A DNA stretch of 64,000 bases. Origin: Pseudomonas saponiphila (GTDB taxonomy: Bacteria; Pseudomonadota; Gammaproteobacteria; Pseudomonadales; Pseudomonadaceae). The notes under the pieces were generated by a model, which worked only from the letters and a program-made list of their open reading frames with translations, did no database searches and was not told the DNA's origin. The DNA is taken from positions 941,501-1,005,500 of the forward strand of contig NZ_FNTJ01000001.1 of the NCBI RefSeq assembly GCF_900105185.1. The letters run 5' to 3'. How positions within the stretch are numbered: position 1 is the first letter of the stretch; each line of letters starts with the position of its first letter. Of this stretch, positions 1 through 7,952 are shown piece after piece. The position numbers were made by a program, and so were the translations under genes.

Positions 1-1
1 C

Positions 2-400
2 GTGGCTCTGGCCGAGCGCAACCGCCAGCGCCTGCAACTGGACAACGTCACGGTGCTCAGCAGCCACTGGTTCAGCGCGGTCGAGTCCCAGCGTTTCCAG
101 TTGATCGTCAGTAATCCTCCCTACATCGCCGAGGCCGATCCTCATCTGGCGGCCGGCGATGTGCGCTTCGAACCCGAAAGCGCCCTGGTGGCGGGCAAGG
201 ACGGTCTGGACGATCTGCGCCTGATCGTCAACCAGGCCCCGCAACATTTGCACGCCGGTGGCTGGCTGATGCTGGAACACGGTTACGACCAGGCCGCGGC
301 GGTTCGCGAGTTGCTGACTGCGCAAGGCTTTGTCGAAGTCCACAGCCGGGTCGACCTGGGTGGTCATGAACGCATCAGCCTCGGGTGCCTGCCGTGCTGA
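2..400 (+). CDS. prmC: Peptide chain release factor N5-glutamine methyltransferase, 3' part
   Basis: Only the C-terminal 132 residues lie in the window; the gene starts upstream. The family methylates the glutamine of the GGQ motif in release factors RF1 and RF2, using S-adenosylmethionine. The diagnostic NPPY motif, which holds the substrate glutamine, is at residues 38-41 of the visible part, and the rest matches the C-terminal Rossmann methyltransferase fold. Its stop overlaps the start of moeB, so the two are translationally coupled. The symbol hemK is an older name for the same gene. Confidence 0.93.
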   Translation: MALAERNRQRLQLDNVTVLSSHWFSAVESQRFQLIVSNPPYIAEADPHLAAGDVRFEPESALVAGKDGLDDLRLIVNQAPQHLHAGGWLMLEHGYDQAAAVRELLTAQGFVEVHSRVDLGGHERISLGCLPC

Positions 401-1149
401 CCGATCAGGAGCTGTTGCGCTATAGCCGGCAGATTCTGTTGCAGCACGTCGACATCGACGGCCAGTTGCGCCTCAAGCAGAGCCGGGTACTGATTGTCGG
501 CCTCGGTGGCCTTGGTGCCCCGGCGGCGCTGTACCTGGCGGCGGCCGGGGTCGGCGAGTTGCACCTGGCCGACTTCGACAGCGTCGACCTGACCAACCTG
601 CAACGCCAGATCATCCACGACAGCCAGAGTGTCGGGGTCGGCAAGGTGGATTCGGCCATCAGCCGGTTGTCCGCCCTCAACCCGGAAATCCGCCTGGTGC
701 CCCATCGCCAGGCACTGGATGTCGACAGCCTGGCCGCCGTCGTGGCCGCGGTGGACCTGGTGCTTGATTGCACCGACAACTTCAGCACCCGCGAGGCGGT
801 GAACGCCGCGTGCGTGGCGGCCGGCAAGCCCCTGGTCAGCGGCGCGGCGATTCGCCTGGAAGGGCAGTTGTCGGTGTTCGACCCAAGGCGTCAGGAAAGC
901 CCTTGCTACCACTGCCTGTACGGGCATGGCAGCGAAACCGAACTGACCTGCAGCGAGGCTGGAGTGCTCGGTCCGCTGGTGGGCACCGTGGGCAGCCTGC
1001 AAGCGCTGGAAGCCCTAAAGCTGCTGGCCGGGTTTGGCGAGCCTCTGGTGGGCCGACTGTTATTGATCGATGCCCTGGGCACGCGCTTTCGCGAGCTGCG
1101 CGTCAAGCGTGATCCCGGTTGCAGCGTCTGCGGAGTTCAGCATGAGTGA
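394..1149 (+). CDS. moeB: Molybdopterin-synthase adenylyltransferase (MoeB/ThiF family)
   Basis: E1-like enzyme of 251 residues that adenylates the C-terminal glycine of a sulfur-carrier protein (MoaD, possibly ThiS). The glycine-rich ATP loop GLGGLGAP is at about residues 36-43, an NLQRQ motif follows, and two Cys-x-x-Cys pairs (CYHC and CSVC) form the expected structural zinc site. I chose the GTG at 394 because it gives the usual MoeB N-terminus ([12 protein letters not shown]); a GTG at 385 is also in frame. The start lies inside the end of prmC and the stop overlaps the murI start, so this is one operon. Confidence 0.92.
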   Translation: MLTDQELLRYSRQILLQHVDIDGQLRLKQSRVLIVGLGGLGAPAALYLAAAGVGELHLADFDSVDLTNLQRQIIHDSQSVGVGKVDSAISRLSALNPEIRLVPHRQALDVDSLAAVVAAVDLVLDCTDNFSTREAVNAACVAAGKPLVSGAAIRLEGQLSVFDPRRQESPCYHCLYGHGSETELTCSEAGVLGPLVGTVGSLQALEALKLLAGFGEPLVGRLLLIDALGTRFRELRVKRDPGCSVCGVQHE

Positions 1150-1933
1150 AGCGCCCATTGCGGTGTTCGATTCCGGTGTCGGCGGTCTGTCGGTGCTGGC
1201 GGAAATACAGCAACGGCTGCCCAACGAATCGCTGCTGTACTTTGGCGATTGCGGGCATATTCCCTATGGCGAAAAGACCCCGGAGTTCATTCGTCAGCGC
1301 TGCGCCCTGATGGCGCGCTACTTTCGCGAGCAGGGCGCCAAGGCTCTGGTTCTGGCCTGCAACACGGCCACCGTGGCCGCGGTCGCCGAGCTGCGGCGGG
1401 ATTTTCCGGATTGGCCCATCGTTGGCATGGAGCCTGCGGTCAAGCCTGCGGCGGCTGCTACCCGCAGCGGGGTGGTCGGGGTGCTGGCCACCACCGGCAC
1501 CTTGCAGAGCGCCAAGTTCGCCGCCTTGCTCGACCGTTTCGCCGCGGATGTGAAAGTGGTCACCCAGCCCTGTCCCGGCCTGGTGGAAATGATCGAAAAC
1601 GGCGACCTCGACAGCAGCGCTCTGCGGCAACTGTTGCAGGGGTATGTCGAACCGCTGCTGGCGGCCGGGTGCGACACCATCATCCTGGGGTGCACCCACT
1701 ATCCGTTTCTCAAGCCGGTGCTGTTGCAGATGCTGCCGGCCCATATCAGCCTGATCGACACGGGCGGCGCCGTTGCCCGGCAGTTGCAACGCCTGCTGGA
1801 TGAGGGCCAGCTACGGGCCCGGGGCCCGGCCCGCGAGACACGTTTCTGGACCAGCGGCGACGTCCCGCACTTTGCCCAGGTGCTGCCTTTGTTGTGGAAA
1901 AAACCTGGTAGCGTTCAGCGTTTCCAGTGGTGA
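1142..1933 (+). CDS. murI: Glutamate racemase
   Basis: Cofactor-independent racemase of 263 residues that makes D-glutamate for peptidoglycan in the cytoplasm. The N-terminal FDSGVGG motif holds the acidic residue, and the two catalytic cysteines are in ACNTAT (about residue 75) and GCTHYP (about residue 186). The length is normal for the family. The ATG at 1142 overlaps the moeB stop by eight bases, indicating coupling with prmC and moeB. Confidence 0.95.
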   Translation: MSEAPIAVFDSGVGGLSVLAEIQQRLPNESLLYFGDCGHIPYGEKTPEFIRQRCALMARYFREQGAKALVLACNTATVAAVAELRRDFPDWPIVGMEPAVKPAAAATRSGVVGVLATTGTLQSAKFAALLDRFAADVKVVTQPCPGLVEMIENGDLDSSALRQLLQGYVEPLLAAGCDTIILGCTHYPFLKPVLLQMLPAHISLIDTGGAVARQLQRLLDEGQLRARGPARETRFWTSGDVPHFAQVLPLLWKKPGSVQRFQW

Positions 1934-2050
1934 AAAAAAGCCTGAAAAAGCCGCTTTCGATGCTGAACTTCCGAGGACGTGCAGGCTTCTATAACCTTTC
2001 AAGAAGGTTGTACAAGACCATACGTAACCGTTGAAAAAAGGACGTTCCTG

Positions 2051-2569
2051 ATGAAGCGACTGTTGTGTTTGGCCGCGCTTGCGGCCGGGTTGTTGGGGCA
2101 CAGTTTTACCGCGCAGGCGGCCGGAGTCGAGTTCTCCGTGGGGCAAACCGGCGATTCGACCCAGGCCTACCGGCTGGGTATGCAATGGGACTGGGACAAG
2201 AGCTGGCTGCAAAGTGATGTCGGTCGCCTGACCGGTTATTGGAGCGGCGCCTACACCTATTGGGATGGCGACAAGAAATCGAGCAATCACAGCCTGTCGT
2301 TCTCGCCGGTGCTGGTCTACGAATTCGCCGGGGCCAGCATCAAGCCCTACATCGAGGCGGGGATCGGGGTGGCGGCCTTTGCCCACACCGAGGTCGAGGA
2401 CAACAAGCTCGGATCATCCTTCCAGTTCGAAGACCGTATCGGTTTCGGCCTGCGTTTCGCTGGCGGGCATGAAGTCGGTATTCGCGCCACCCATTACTCC
2501 AACGCCGGGATTCAAACCCCCAACGACGGTATCGAAAGCTACGCGCTGCATTACACGATGCCGCTCTGA
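2051..2569 (+). CDS. pagL: Lipid A 3-O-deacylase, outer membrane acyloxyacyl hydrolase
   Basis: An outer-membrane beta-barrel of 172 residues that removes the 3-O acyl chain from lipid A. There is a cleavable signal peptide (positive MKR start, hydrophobic stretch, cleavage near AQA at about residue 24). The family signature THYSNAG carries the catalytic His and Ser, and a Glu follows in GIESY. The protein ends in an aromatic-rich final strand, as barrel proteins do. It lies just downstream of murI, as in P. aeruginosa. A single TTGTACAA palindrome sits 36 bp upstream; no clear terminator follows. Confidence 0.9.
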   Translation: MKRLLCLAALAAGLLGHSFTAQAAGVEFSVGQTGDSTQAYRLGMQWDWDKSWLQSDVGRLTGYWSGAYTYWDGDKKSSNHSLSFSPVLVYEFAGASIKPYIEAGIGVAAFAHTEVEDNKLGSSFQFEDRIGFGLRFAGGHEVGIRATHYSNAGIQTPNDGIESYALHYTMPL

Positions 2570-2577
2570 GGCCGGTA

Positions 2578-2883
2578 TCAGCGATACGCCGTGGCGATTC
2601 CCCGGCGTTCGCTCAAGCAATCGGCCTCTCCCAGCTCGAACTCGCGACAGATCAGTGGCCGCAGCTCATAGATGCTGCAGCGCATGCTGTCGCGGTCCAG
2701 GGCCGCGCACCAGCCGTCGTCCAGGCGGCGCATGACTTCCCCGCCCCAGTCATCGGTGTCGATAAAGCGTTCGGGCACCCCGGTGTCGGTGATCAGCATC
2801 ACTTCCAGCTGGCAGCAGCAGGCGGCGCAGGTCGAGCAACTGATGGCCGGTTCGGGGACGGGGACAACGGGAATGGTGATCAT
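2578..2883 (-). CDS. YkgJ family cysteine-cluster protein
   Basis: Small cytoplasmic protein of 101 residues with the YkgJ-type metal-binding pattern: a cluster CSTCAACCC near the N-terminus, then spaced Cys residues in GWCAAL, MRCSIYELRPLICREF and ADCL. The family is predicted to bind zinc or an iron-sulfur cluster; its substrate is unknown. The start is uncertain: ATG 2883 or GTG 2889, neither with a strong ribosome-binding site. It lies 54 bp downstream of the DUF2878 gene and could be the last gene of the light operon. It is convergent with pagL, with only eight bases between them. Confidence 0.8.
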   Translation of the reverse strand: MITIPVVPVPEPAISCSTCAACCCQLEVMLITDTGVPERFIDTDDWGGEVMRRLDDGWCAALDRDSMRCSIYELRPLICREFELGEADCLSERRGIATAYR

Positions 2884-2937
2884 AGGCACGCAGTGTAAGG
2901 CAGTCGGCCCGTGCTGTGGGAAAGCCCGGACGGACGC

Positions 2938-3453
2938 TCAGTCCGGGATGGCCGCCTGTGGTTCTTCCGCAGTGGGGCGTGCCAGCACGTGCAGCAGCGG
3001 CAGCAGCATGCTCCACAGCAGTCCCAGCCCCAGCAGGGTTGGCCACAGGCCATAGGCAAAGGTCACCCCGGCCAGGCGGCCCCCGGCGTAATAGGACAGC
3101 GGTCCGCACAGTGCGCCAACCAGGCAGGTCAGCCACCAGGGCCGGGCGGTCCACGCCAGGCAGTGACGCAGCGTGGTGCCCAGCAAGGCCCAGAGCACGA
3201 TCAGCCACAGGGGAATCAGCAGGCTCACTTGCTGGAACTGGAACACCCCCAGCCAGTGCAGGAAGCTGTCCAGGGTAATGCCGGTCAGGGCGACCCCGAA
3301 AATCATCCGGCCTTCTGCGGCCCAGCTGCCGATCCAGCGAAAATGCGCCAGCAGGATCGCCACCCCGAGCAGCAGCCAGGCGCTGTCGCCGGACAGCACG
3401 CAGATAAACCAGCCCAGCTGGAACAGCAGGGCGTTGGCCAGTTGTTTACGCAT
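2938..3453 (-). CDS. DUF2878 family membrane protein, last clear gene of the light operon
   Basis: Integral inner-membrane protein of 171 residues with about five hydrophobic helices and no catalytic motif I can name. The DUF2878 family regularly accompanies the CFA-like methyltransferase and DUF1365 genes in Pseudomonas. The ATG at 3453 overlaps the end of the methyltransferase gene by eight bases, so it is translated as part of the same operon. It may help lipid handling in the membrane, but this is inference from context only. Confidence 0.8.
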   Translation of the reverse strand: MRKQLANALLFQLGWFICVLSGDSAWLLLGVAILLAHFRWIGSWAAEGRMIFGVALTGITLDSFLHWLGVFQFQQVSLLIPLWLIVLWALLGTTLRHCLAWTARPWWLTCLVGALCGPLSYYAGGRLAGVTFAYGLWPTLLGLGLLWSMLLPLLHVLARPTAEEPQAAIPD

Positions 3454-4717
3454 CGAAACGTCCCAGCAGGGGTTGCGGCACCGCCGAGGGTTTGGCCAGG
3501 AGCATTTGCGCGGTGCCAATGCTGCGCTCCAGGAAACCGCCTTCGCAGTAGCACAGGTAGAACTCCCACAGGCGCAGGAAGTAGGCGTCATAGCCCAGCT
3601 CGCTGAGGCGGCCGTGGGCGCGGCGGAAGTTCTCGTGCCACAGGCGCAGGGTGCGGGCGTAGTGCAGGCCGAAATCCTCCATGTGCAACAGGTTCATGTC
3701 GGTGTCGCGGCTCACTACTTCGAGCATCTTCTGCACGCTGGGCAGGGCGCCGCCGGGGAAGATGTAGCGCTGGATGAAGTCCACGCCGTTCTTCGCCTGT
3801 TCATAGCGCTGGTCACGGATGGTGATGGCTTGCAGCAGCATCAGGCCGTTGCTTTTGAGCAACTTCGCGCACTGCTTGAAGTAGGTGGGCAGGAAGCGGT
3901 GGCCCACGGCTTCGATCATTTCGATGGACACCAGCTTGTCGTACTGCCCGTCCAGATCGCGGTAGTCCTCCAGCAGCAGGGTGACCCGGTCCTGCAGGCC
4001 GGCGGCATCGATGCGTTGCCGGGTATAGGCGAACTGTTCCTTGGACAAGGTGGTGGTGGTGACGCGGCACCCGTAATTTTGCGCCGCATACAGCGCCATG
4101 CTGCCCCAACCGGTGCCGATCTCCAGCAGGTGATCCCCGGGCTGGAGGGCGAGTTTCTGGCAGATGCGTTCCAGTTTGTTCAACTGGGCCTGCTCCAGGC
4201 TGTCGTCCTCGCTGCGAAATTGCGCGGCTGAGTACATCATCGTCGGGTCGAGAAACTGCTCGAACAGCTCATTGCCGAGGTCGTAGTGGGCGGCGATGTT
4301 TTTCTGCGAGCCCTTGCGCGTGTTGCGATTGAGCCAGTGCAGGCCGCGTACCAACGGCCGGCCGAGCCGCGCCAGGCCACCTTCCATGGCATCCAGTACC
4401 TCCAGGTTGCTGACGAAGACGCGGATCACCGCCGTCAGGTCCGGGGTGCTCCAGTAGCCGTGGATGAACGCTTCGCCGGCACCGATCGAGCCGCTGCTGG
4501 CCACCAGCCCCCAGGCGCTGCTGTCGTGGATATGGATTTCACCCACCAAGGCCGCCGAGCGGTCGCCGAAGACCAGGCGCTCGGCGTTTTCGATGACCAG
4601 CAGTTGGCCGTGCTTGAGATGCGCCAGTTGTCGCAGCACGCCGCGACGCAACAGGTTGGCGGTCAGGCTGTGGGTGCTGAACAGGGTATTTCTGGCCGAT
4701 ACGCTAGAGGATTTCAT
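3446..4717 (-). CDS. CFA-synthase-like SAM-dependent lipid methyltransferase (UfaM-like)
   Basis: Protein of 423 residues of the cyclopropane-fatty-acid synthase family. The SAM-binding motif LEIGTGWGS is at about residues 187-195 and the family acidic motif SIEMIEAVG follows. Two residues that hold the bicarbonate ion in E. coli CFA synthase appear replaced: the Cys of the QYSC motif is Ala here (MMYSAAQF), and the His of LHTIG is Gln (LQAIT). This fits a methyltransferase acting on unsaturated acyl chains, such as the light-induced UfaM linked to furan fatty acids, rather than a true cyclopropane synthase. ATG 4717 overlaps the DUF1365 stop by 14 bases. Substrate not proven. Confidence 0.87.
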   Translation of the reverse strand: MKSSSVSARNTLFSTHSLTANLLRRGVLRQLAHLKHGQLLVIENAERLVFGDRSAALVGEIHIHDSSAWGLVASSGSIGAGEAFIHGYWSTPDLTAVIRVFVSNLEVLDAMEGGLARLGRPLVRGLHWLNRNTRKGSQKNIAAHYDLGNELFEQFLDPTMMYSAAQFRSEDDSLEQAQLNKLERICQKLALQPGDHLLEIGTGWGSMALYAAQNYGCRVTTTTLSKEQFAYTRQRIDAAGLQDRVTLLLEDYRDLDGQYDKLVSIEMIEAVGHRFLPTYFKQCAKLLKSNGLMLLQAITIRDQRYEQAKNGVDFIQRYIFPGGALPSVQKMLEVVSRDTDMNLLHMEDFGLHYARTLRLWHENFRRAHGRLSELGYDAYFLRLWEFYLCYCEGGFLERSIGTAQMLLAKPSAVPQPLLGRFDA

Positions 4718-5519
4718 GGCGGCGATCCTTGGGTTGTACAGCAGCTGTGCGATAGGCGCCGTCGGCGGCCTCATGGGGAAAGAAAGTGATGCCCTTGGCG
4801 CTCAGGCGCAGGGCCTGCCAGTAGATGGCCAGGCAGGTCTTGGCGGTCATCCATGGGAAACTGCGCAGGTACTGGTGCAGGCTGCGGCGATCCAGGGCCT
4901 GGCGCTGCAGGCTGAGGGTGGCGTCGAACACCTTCAGATCACCCTGCCAGTCGGCCATGTGCACGCCCAGGCGTTCGGCCGGCGGGCTGAAGCTCATGCG
5001 GTATTCAAGGTCACGGGGCAAGAATGGCGAGACGTGGAAGGCCTTGGCCACGGCAAAGTGCTGGTGCTCGGGCGCGCTGGCACTGTCCGGGCGGGCGGGC
5101 AGCACGTAGTGATAACGCTCGCGCCATGGGGTGTTGGTGACTTCACAGAGGATCGCCGCCAGTTGCCCGTCGGCCTCGAAGCAGTAGAAGAAGCTCACCG
5201 GATTGAACGCCAGGCCCCAACTGCGGACCTGGGTCAACAGGCGCACCGCGCCGCCCGGCACGTGGCCGATGGCCGCGGCCACTTGCTGGCGTACCGCGTC
5301 GATCAGGCGCATGCCCTGGCCGGTGAAGTCTTTCAGGTAGTCGCTTTCGCGGAAGGCGAAGGCGGCGAAACGGCTGCGCCCCGCCAGGGGCGAGAGCCCC
5401 AGCACCGCCTCCTGCTCGTCCAGGTCCAGGTACAAGAGGCCGATCCGATAGCGGAAGGCATGGCCCTTGGGGGCGAAGCGCCGATGGCTGATCCAGCCGT
5501 TGTACAGGGCACTGTTCAC
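4704..5519 (-). CDS. DUF1365 domain-containing protein
   Basis: Protein of 271 residues of the DUF1365 family, recognised from its N-terminal block (SALYNGWISHRRF), the central PVSFFYCF motif and the conserved YHVSPFL-type segment (AFHVSPFLPRDLEYRM). The biochemical role is unknown. In many proteobacteria the gene sits between an FAD amine-oxidase-like gene and a CFA-like methyltransferase, so the three probably modify the same membrane fatty acid. It starts with GTG at 5519 in a four-base overlap with the upstream oxidoreductase stop. Confidence 0.88.
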   Translation of the reverse strand: MNSALYNGWISHRRFAPKGHAFRYRIGLLYLDLDEQEAVLGLSPLAGRSRFAAFAFRESDYLKDFTGQGMRLIDAVRQQVAAAIGHVPGGAVRLLTQVRSWGLAFNPVSFFYCFEADGQLAAILCEVTNTPWRERYHYVLPARPDSASAPEHQHFAVAKAFHVSPFLPRDLEYRMSFSPPAERLGVHMADWQGDLKVFDATLSLQRQALDRRSLHQYLRSFPWMTAKTCLAIYWQALRLSAKGITFFPHEAADGAYRTAAVQPKDRRHEIL

Positions 5520-6763
5520 AGTTGTTCACCAAAGGCCTGGGCCACGCGCAACGCGCTGACCACGCCGTCTTCGTGAAAGCCGTTGGCCCAGTAGGCGCCG
5601 CAGTAGAAGCTGTGCTGGGCGCCTTGCAGTTCGCTCCAGCGGGCCTGGGCCGCCACCGCTTCGATGCTGTACTGCGGATGGGCGTAAGTGAAGCGGGCAA
5701 GGATTTGCGTCGGGTCGATGACCGCGGTCTGGTTGAGGCTGACGCAGAAGGTGGTATCGCTCTTCAGGCCTTGCAGGATGTTCATGTCGTAGGTCACGGC
5801 GGCGGCTTTGTCGCCGCTGGCGTCCAGGCGGTAGTTCCAGCTGGCCCAGGCCAGGCGCCGGCGCGGCAGCAGCCGGGTATCGGTGTGCAGTACCACGTCG
5901 TTGTCGGCGTAGGGCAGGGCCTGGAGAATCTCCCGCTCGGCGCGGCTGGGGCTGGCCAGCAGTTGCAGGGCCTGGTCGCTGTGACAGGCGAACACCACCT
6001 TGTCGAAGCGCTCGCTGCCGGCGGCGCTGTGGATCAGCACGCCGGATTCGTCGCGTTCGACCCGTTGCACCGGGCAGTCGAGGCGGATGTGCTGGCGGAA
6101 CGAGGCGGTCAGCGGTTCGATGTAGCGGCTTGAGCCACCTTCGATCACGCACCACTGGGGGCGATTGTTCACCGACAGCAAGCCGTGGTTCTTGAAGAAG
6201 CGCACAAAGAACTGCAAGGGGAAACCGAGCATCTGCACCCGTGACATCGACCAGATCGCCGACCCCATGGGCACGATGTAATGCTGGATGAAGCGCTCGC
6301 CATAGCCTCGTTTCTGCAGGTAATCGCCGAGGGTGGTGTCGGCGGCGATGCGTTGTTGCTGGAGATCGAGCAAGGCGGCTTTATTGAAGCGCAGAATGTC
6401 CCGCAGCATGCCCCAGAACCCGGGCGACAGCAGGTTGCGCCGCTGGGCGAACAGGCTGTTGAGGTTGTTGCCGTTGTACTCCAGGCCCGAGACCGGGTCG
6501 CACACCGAGAAGCTCATCTCGGTGGGTTTGAACTTGACCCCGATCTGGCCCAGCAGGCGGATGAAGTTGGGGTAGGTCCAGTCGTTGAAGACGATGAAGC
6601 CAGTGTCCACGGACTGGGTTTCGCCATTGTGGCTGACCTCCACGGTGTGGGTGTGACCGCCGATCCAGCTGCCGGCCTCGAAGACCCGGATGTCATGGCG
6701 ACGGTTGAGAACGTAGGCGCAGGTCAGGCCGGCGATGCCGCTACCGATGATGGCGATTTTCAC
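5516..6763 (-). CDS. FAD-dependent oxidoreductase, amine-oxidase-like
   Basis: Flavoprotein of 415 residues. The dinucleotide-binding motif GSGIAGL is at residues 7-13, and a GHTHTV motif follows as in the NAD/FAD-binding proteins paired with CFA-like enzymes. Such proteins are called UfaO or UfaD-like in furan-fatty-acid clusters; I cannot tell which role applies here. The reading frame stays open further upstream, but the GTG at 6763 begins the conserved VKIAIIGSG block and overlaps the SDR stop by four bases. It is followed directly by DUF1365. Probably acts on membrane acyl chains. Confidence 0.88.
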   Translation of the reverse strand: MKIAIIGSGIAGLTCAYVLNRRHDIRVFEAGSWIGGHTHTVEVSHNGETQSVDTGFIVFNDWTYPNFIRLLGQIGVKFKPTEMSFSVCDPVSGLEYNGNNLNSLFAQRRNLLSPGFWGMLRDILRFNKAALLDLQQQRIAADTTLGDYLQKRGYGERFIQHYIVPMGSAIWSMSRVQMLGFPLQFFVRFFKNHGLLSVNNRPQWCVIEGGSSRYIEPLTASFRQHIRLDCPVQRVERDESGVLIHSAAGSERFDKVVFACHSDQALQLLASPSRAEREILQALPYADNDVVLHTDTRLLPRRRLAWASWNYRLDASGDKAAAVTYDMNILQGLKSDTTFCVSLNQTAVIDPTQILARFTYAHPQYSIEAVAAQARWSELQGAQHSFYCGAYWANGFHEDGVVSALRVAQAFGEQL

Positions 6764-7530
6764 GATGCACTCCCCGTGCGGGCCAGGCGCTTGGCGATGG
6801 CCAGTTGCAGGCGACCGGGCAGCCAGGACAGCAGCTTGAGGCCGAAGATGAACGGGGCGGGGAAAGCGATCTCCAGATCCCGGTGTGACAGACGCTTGTG
6901 GATATGGCGGGCGGCCTTGGCGGCGGGCCAGCTCATGGGCATGGCAAAGTCGTTGCGCGCGGTCAGCGGGGTATCGACGAACCCCGGGCTGACCACGGTG
7001 ACGTCGATGCCCTCGGCGGCCAGGTCGATGCGCAAGGACTGCAGCAGGTAACGCAGGGCGGCCTTGGAGGCACCATAGGCGCCGGCCCGGGGCAGCGGCA
7101 GGTAGGTCACGGAACTGGCCACGCCCACCAGGTGGGGTTGGTTGCCGGCGCGCAGCAGGGGCAGTGCGGCTTCGATGCAATAGCCGGCGGACAGCAGGTT
7201 GCTGTTGAGCACACGCTGGATCAGCGCCGCGTCGAATTGCTGCACGTCGATGTATTCACAAGTGCCGGCATTGAGAACCGCCGTGTCCAGGGCGCCCCAG
7301 GCCTGGGCGATGCGCTTGCCGATCTCACGCACCTGCAGGGCGTCGGTGAGATCGCCGGGCACCACCAGCACCCGCCCCGGATAACGCTGGGCCAGGGTCT
7401 CCAGGGGCTCGCGCGAACGGGCGCTGACGGCCACCTGGGCGCCGGCCTTGAGCAGCTCCTCGGCCAGTGCCGCGCCGATGCCGCTGCTGGCACCGGTGAG
7501 CCAGATCCGCCGTGGCATTGCCGGGTTCAT
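6760..7530 (-). CDS. Short-chain dehydrogenase/reductase of the light operon
   Basis: SDR of 256 residues with the NAD(P)-binding motif TGASSGIG near residue 12, an NAG motif (LNAGTCEY) and the catalytic pair YGASKAA at about residues 152-158. A hydrophobic C-terminal stretch may attach it to the membrane. The substrate is unknown; its place between the SnoaL-like gene and the FAD oxidase suggests a lipid or carbonyl product of the same pathway. ATG 7530 overlaps the preceding stop by four bases. Confidence 0.88.
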   Translation of the reverse strand: MNPAMPRRIWLTGASSGIGAALAEELLKAGAQVAVSARSREPLETLAQRYPGRVLVVPGDLTDALQVREIGKRIAQAWGALDTAVLNAGTCEYIDVQQFDAALIQRVLNSNLLSAGYCIEAALPLLRAGNQPHLVGVASSVTYLPLPRAGAYGASKAALRYLLQSLRIDLAAEGIDVTVVSPGFVDTPLTARNDFAMPMSWPAAKAARHIHKRLSHRDLEIAFPAPFIFGLKLLSWLPGRLQLAIAKRLARTGSAS

Positions 7531-7952
7531 CCGAGCCTCCTTTTCAACCAGGAGATCACCGTGCCTATCAGCGGCAGGTGTTCGTAGAGCAGTGCGCCGG
7601 CGTCGAAATAGTCGCGATGCCGATAGACCTTGTCGTCACGCCAGTGCAGGTGCGAGCAGCCGGCGACCCGGATCAGCTGGCCACCGCGCAGGCGCGGGTG
7701 GCGGTAGCTCATGGTCCAGCGCAGGTAGCCCTGGCCTTCGCCGCAGGTGTCGATGCCGTGGAAGTCGAAGCGCAGCTCGCTGACATTGCTGTACAGCTCG
7801 GCGAAGTAGTGCCGCAGGCGCGGCAAGCCATTGACCTCATGCAGCGGGTCGGTGAACTGGATGTCCTCGCTGTAGAGCTGATCCAGGCGCTGCAGGTTGT
7901 GCTTGTCGAGGCTGGCGAAGTCCCGGGCAAAGCGCTCAAGGAAATCACTCAT
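7527..7952 (-). CDS. SnoaL-like / NTF2-fold protein
   Basis: Small alpha+beta protein of 141 residues of the nuclear-transport-factor-2 fold group: an N-terminal helix pair (ARDFASLDKHNLQRLDQLYSED), then IQFTDPLHEV and a curved-sheet C-terminal part. Proteins of this fold act as small isomerases, hydrolases or binding proteins, and the sequence does not settle which. It is coupled by a four-base ATGA overlap to phrB upstream and to the SDR gene downstream, so it shares their light-responsive expression. Confidence 0.83.
   Translation of the reverse strand: MSDFLERFARDFASLDKHNLQRLDQLYSEDIQFTDPLHEVNGLPRLRHYFAELYSNVSELRFDFHGIDTCGEGQGYLRWTMSYRHPRLRGGQLIRVAGCSHLHWRDDKVYRHRDYFDAGALLYEHLPLIGTVISWLKRRLG

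Noticed and set aside
2008..2015. TTGTACAA palindrome upstream of pagL as another LitR-type operator
   Set aside because: Only one box is present; no partner box stands 18 bp away on either side, so it does not fit the paired operator.
4733..4740. TGTACA-like box inside the DUF1365 and methyltransferase junction
   Set aside because: A single box within coding sequence, without a phased partner or promoter.
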